A stretch of DNA of 35,087 nt, taken from NCBI GenBank assembly GCA_019120335.1, contig DWVH01000052.1, forward strand, positions 1-35,087, written 5' to 3'. A program made the translations under genes and the position numbers. This DNA comes from Candidatus Enterococcus stercoripullorum (GTDB taxonomy: Bacteria > Bacillota > Bacilli > Lactobacillales > Enterococcaceae). Of the stretch, positions 34,075 through 35,087 are shown piece by piece (the stretch's first letter is position 1; every line of letters begins with the position of its first letter). Below the pieces are notes generated by a model, which ran no database searches, was not told the origin of the DNA, and saw nothing but the letters and a program-made list of their open reading frames with translations.

Positions 34075-34105
34075 CGCTAACGAGTTTGGTTAGCGGGTTG
34101 TTTTT
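34075..34105 (+). terminator. Terminator-like hairpin directly before the immunity gene's ribosome binding site
   Basis: CGCTAAC (34075-34081) pairs perfectly with GTTAGCG (34089-34095), followed by GGTTGTTTTT and then GGAGG. It may end the upstream transcript or act as an attenuator of the immunity gene. Confidence 0.5.
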
Positions 34106-34117
34106 GGAGGCGATATT

Positions 34118-34414
34118 ATGTCTGATTTAAAATGGTATGCTGGTGGTGCAGAACGTAAGAAAGAAGCGATGAAATTAATCGAAAGCTTGATGGCAGAGTT
34201 ACCGAATGAAGCCCATTTAGAACCTTTGCGTAAGATGTTAGTTAGCTATCATGAAGAGTTGATTAAAGAACAGTCAGCTATTCCTTATATCTTAAGTCGT
34301 TTCAACATTGAAGTTTCGAAGGTTTTGCTTGATAATGGCATCACTTTATCAGAAAAACCAGCGGAACAATTGAAAGAATTAAGTCGTTTATCAAATATTC
34401 GTTATGGTTATTAA
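34118..34414 (+). CDS. Bacteriocin immunity protein (EntA-immunity family)
   Basis: The 98-residue product MSDLKWYAGGAERKKEAMKL... ending LKELSRLSNIRYGY matches the helical-bundle immunity proteins of class II bacteriocins in lactic acid bacteria. Such proteins protect the cell from bacteriocins that act on the mannose PTS. No bacteriocin gene, leader peptide with a GG cleavage site, or YGNGV motif is visible on either side, so this is an orphan that could protect against a neighbour's bacteriocin. The ATG follows TTGGAGGCG. The gene has its own candidate promoter, a leader hairpin and a terminator. Confidence 0.85.
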   Translation: MSDLKWYAGGAERKKEAMKLIESLMAELPNEAHLEPLRKMLVSYHEELIKEQSAIPYILSRFNIEVSKVLLDNGITLSEKPAEQLKELSRLSNIRYGY

Positions 34415-34420
34415 TTCATT

Positions 34421-34464
34421 CTCCTAATAGGCAAGGTTTAGGCGCTGGCTATTGGGAGTTTTTT
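34421..34464 (+). terminator. Immunity gene terminator
   Basis: CTCCTAATAG (34421-34430) pairs with CTATTGGGAG (34449-34458), one G-U pair, followed by TTTTTT. Confidence 0.85.
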
Positions 34465-34562
34465 AGCACATAAAAAATCAGCCCTTAGCCCCATTAAGAA
34501 AACGTTTATAAATGTTATGATTATACCAGTAAGTGAATTTATTAATAAGTGATAAAGCTAAA

Positions 34563-34590
34563 TTGTCAGAGGGCTTACTAACTATATTAC
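34563..34590 (+). promoter_or_regulatory. Possible promoter of the last gene
   Basis: TTGTCA (34563-34568), 16-base spacer, TATTAC (34585-34590), about 38 bases before the ATG at 34628. Confidence 0.4.
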
Positions 34591-34627
34591 ATCACTTGTT
34601 TAGAAAACGAAGGTGAGGGGATTATTT

Positions 34628-34990
34628 ATGCGAGCAAGGGATAAAACAGGAAAAATAGTTGAAATCTGGCAAATTAGTCGCAAAGGACCTCAACCAATTT
34701 GGGTGAAAGATGCGTTTGCGAAGAACTATTTGGTTTGGATAGACAACCATCTGCGAATTTTGCTAGCTGGTATCTCACCTTCCGTTAGTCAAAATATCAA
34801 AGAAGGGGCAACTGGTTCACTTGGCGGTGGTGGATTCTTAGGTTATTCGATGTATACGTTAGGTTTTCCTGGCGATGTCATAGATATAACTAATCGGAAA
34901 GTACTCTCCCCAAAACAGTTTGCGAAAAGTTACCAAGTCATTAGCGAGCAGGATATGGGGGCTGACCCATTAGTCTCTAATAAAAAATGA
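34628..34990 (+). CDS. Hypothetical protein with C-terminus altered by a MITE-like element
   Basis: The 120-residue product MRARDKTGKIVEIWQISRKG... is not one I recognize. It is basic and soluble, with a glycine-rich centre (TGSLGGGGFLGYSMYTLGFPGDVIDITN) and no membrane segment. I chose ATG 34628, 7 bases after AGGTGAGGGG; an in-frame GTG at 34613 lies within that binding site. The last ten residues (GADPLVSNKK) and the stop codon are encoded by the second copy of the repeat element, which enters at about 34957. The original end of the protein is therefore uncertain. It may have been only slightly shortened, since the preceding FAKSYQVISEQ looks like a natural end. Confidence 0.65.
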   Translation: MRARDKTGKIVEIWQISRKGPQPIWVKDAFAKNYLVWIDNHLRILLAGISPSVSQNIKEGATGSLGGGGFLGYSMYTLGFPGDVIDITNRKVLSPKQFAKSYQVISEQDMGADPLVSNKK

Positions 34991-35087
34991 GTATATAAAT
35001 AATCCGAACGTTCATTGTTGATTTTATGAGTAATCAAGTTGAACATTCGGATTTTCTTTGTCTTTTATTAATTATTTATTTCATCAT
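34957..35087. mobile_element. MITE-like element, copy 2 (cut by the window end)
   Basis: Bases 34958-35087 match 20034-20163 with two differences. The left terminal repeat GGGGCTGACCCA is closer than copy 1's to the element's right end (GGCTGACCCA when reverse-complemented). The right end would lie about 50 bases beyond the window. The internal hairpin and its T-rich follow-on are conserved. Confidence 0.7.

Noticed and set aside
34466-34562. Remnant of an insertion sequence between the immunity gene and the last gene
   Set aside because: The stretch looks AT-rich and without readable frames, but I found no inverted ends or transposase fragment to support it.
20032-35087. Composite transposon bounded by the two repeats
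   Set aside because: No transposase is present, and the interior includes genes likely to be normal chromosomal ones such as the class A penicillin-binding protein and ylbF-like genes.

Overview
The window is AT-rich chromosomal DNA from a low-GC Gram-positive bacterium of the order Lactobacillales. An Enterococcus- or Vagococcus-like genome is the best guess. Supporting signs are strong AAGGAGG-type ribosome binding sites, a Firmicutes-type L28, a MurE with the DDPN motif expected of L-lysine-adding enzymes, and an EntA-type bacteriocin immunity protein. The genus assignment is inference. I saw no rRNA, tRNA, CRISPR array or transposase gene.

Positions 1-20022 are a conserved housekeeping block: the 3' part of truA; a YfhO-type membrane protein and rpmB on the minus strand; then on the plus strand yloU-fakA (fatty acid kinase), recG, plsX, acpP, rnc, smc, a HAD phosphatase, ftsY, murE, a MurJ/YtgP-type flippase and an RsuA-type pseudouridine synthase. 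The themes are membrane lipid synthesis (fakA, plsX, acpP), chromosome and RNA maintenance (recG, smc, rnc), membrane targeting (ftsY) and cell wall precursors (murE, flippase). A 246-bp gap before recG can fold into a three-way junction with a possible pseudoknot, and a short stem can pair with the recG ribosome binding site.

Positions 20023-35087 are more accessory. They start and end with two near-identical copies of a short inverted-repeat (MITE-like) element about 14.9 kb apart. Between them lie a secreted coiled-coil M23 peptidase and a divergent polyol cluster. That cluster has a glucitol-type PTS with GutM on the minus strand. On the plus strand it has a SAF-domain dehydrogenase-like protein, PTS IIA, a SorC regulator, a class II aldolase, a TIM-like isomerase and a YjbQ-family protein. 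Next come an isolated holin-endolysin pair, an RluA-family synthase, a class A penicillin-binding protein, a YlbF/YheA protein, a hydrolase-like protein, an orphan bacteriocin immunity gene and a hypothetical gene whose last codons come from the second element copy.

The polyol cluster is the best candidate for an undescribed pathway. It has uptake, oxidation, cleavage and isomerization functions plus a YjbQ protein of unclear role, no sugar kinase, and an operator array in the divergent promoter region. The recG leader, the lysis cassette control region and the mobile element copies are the other places worth testing.
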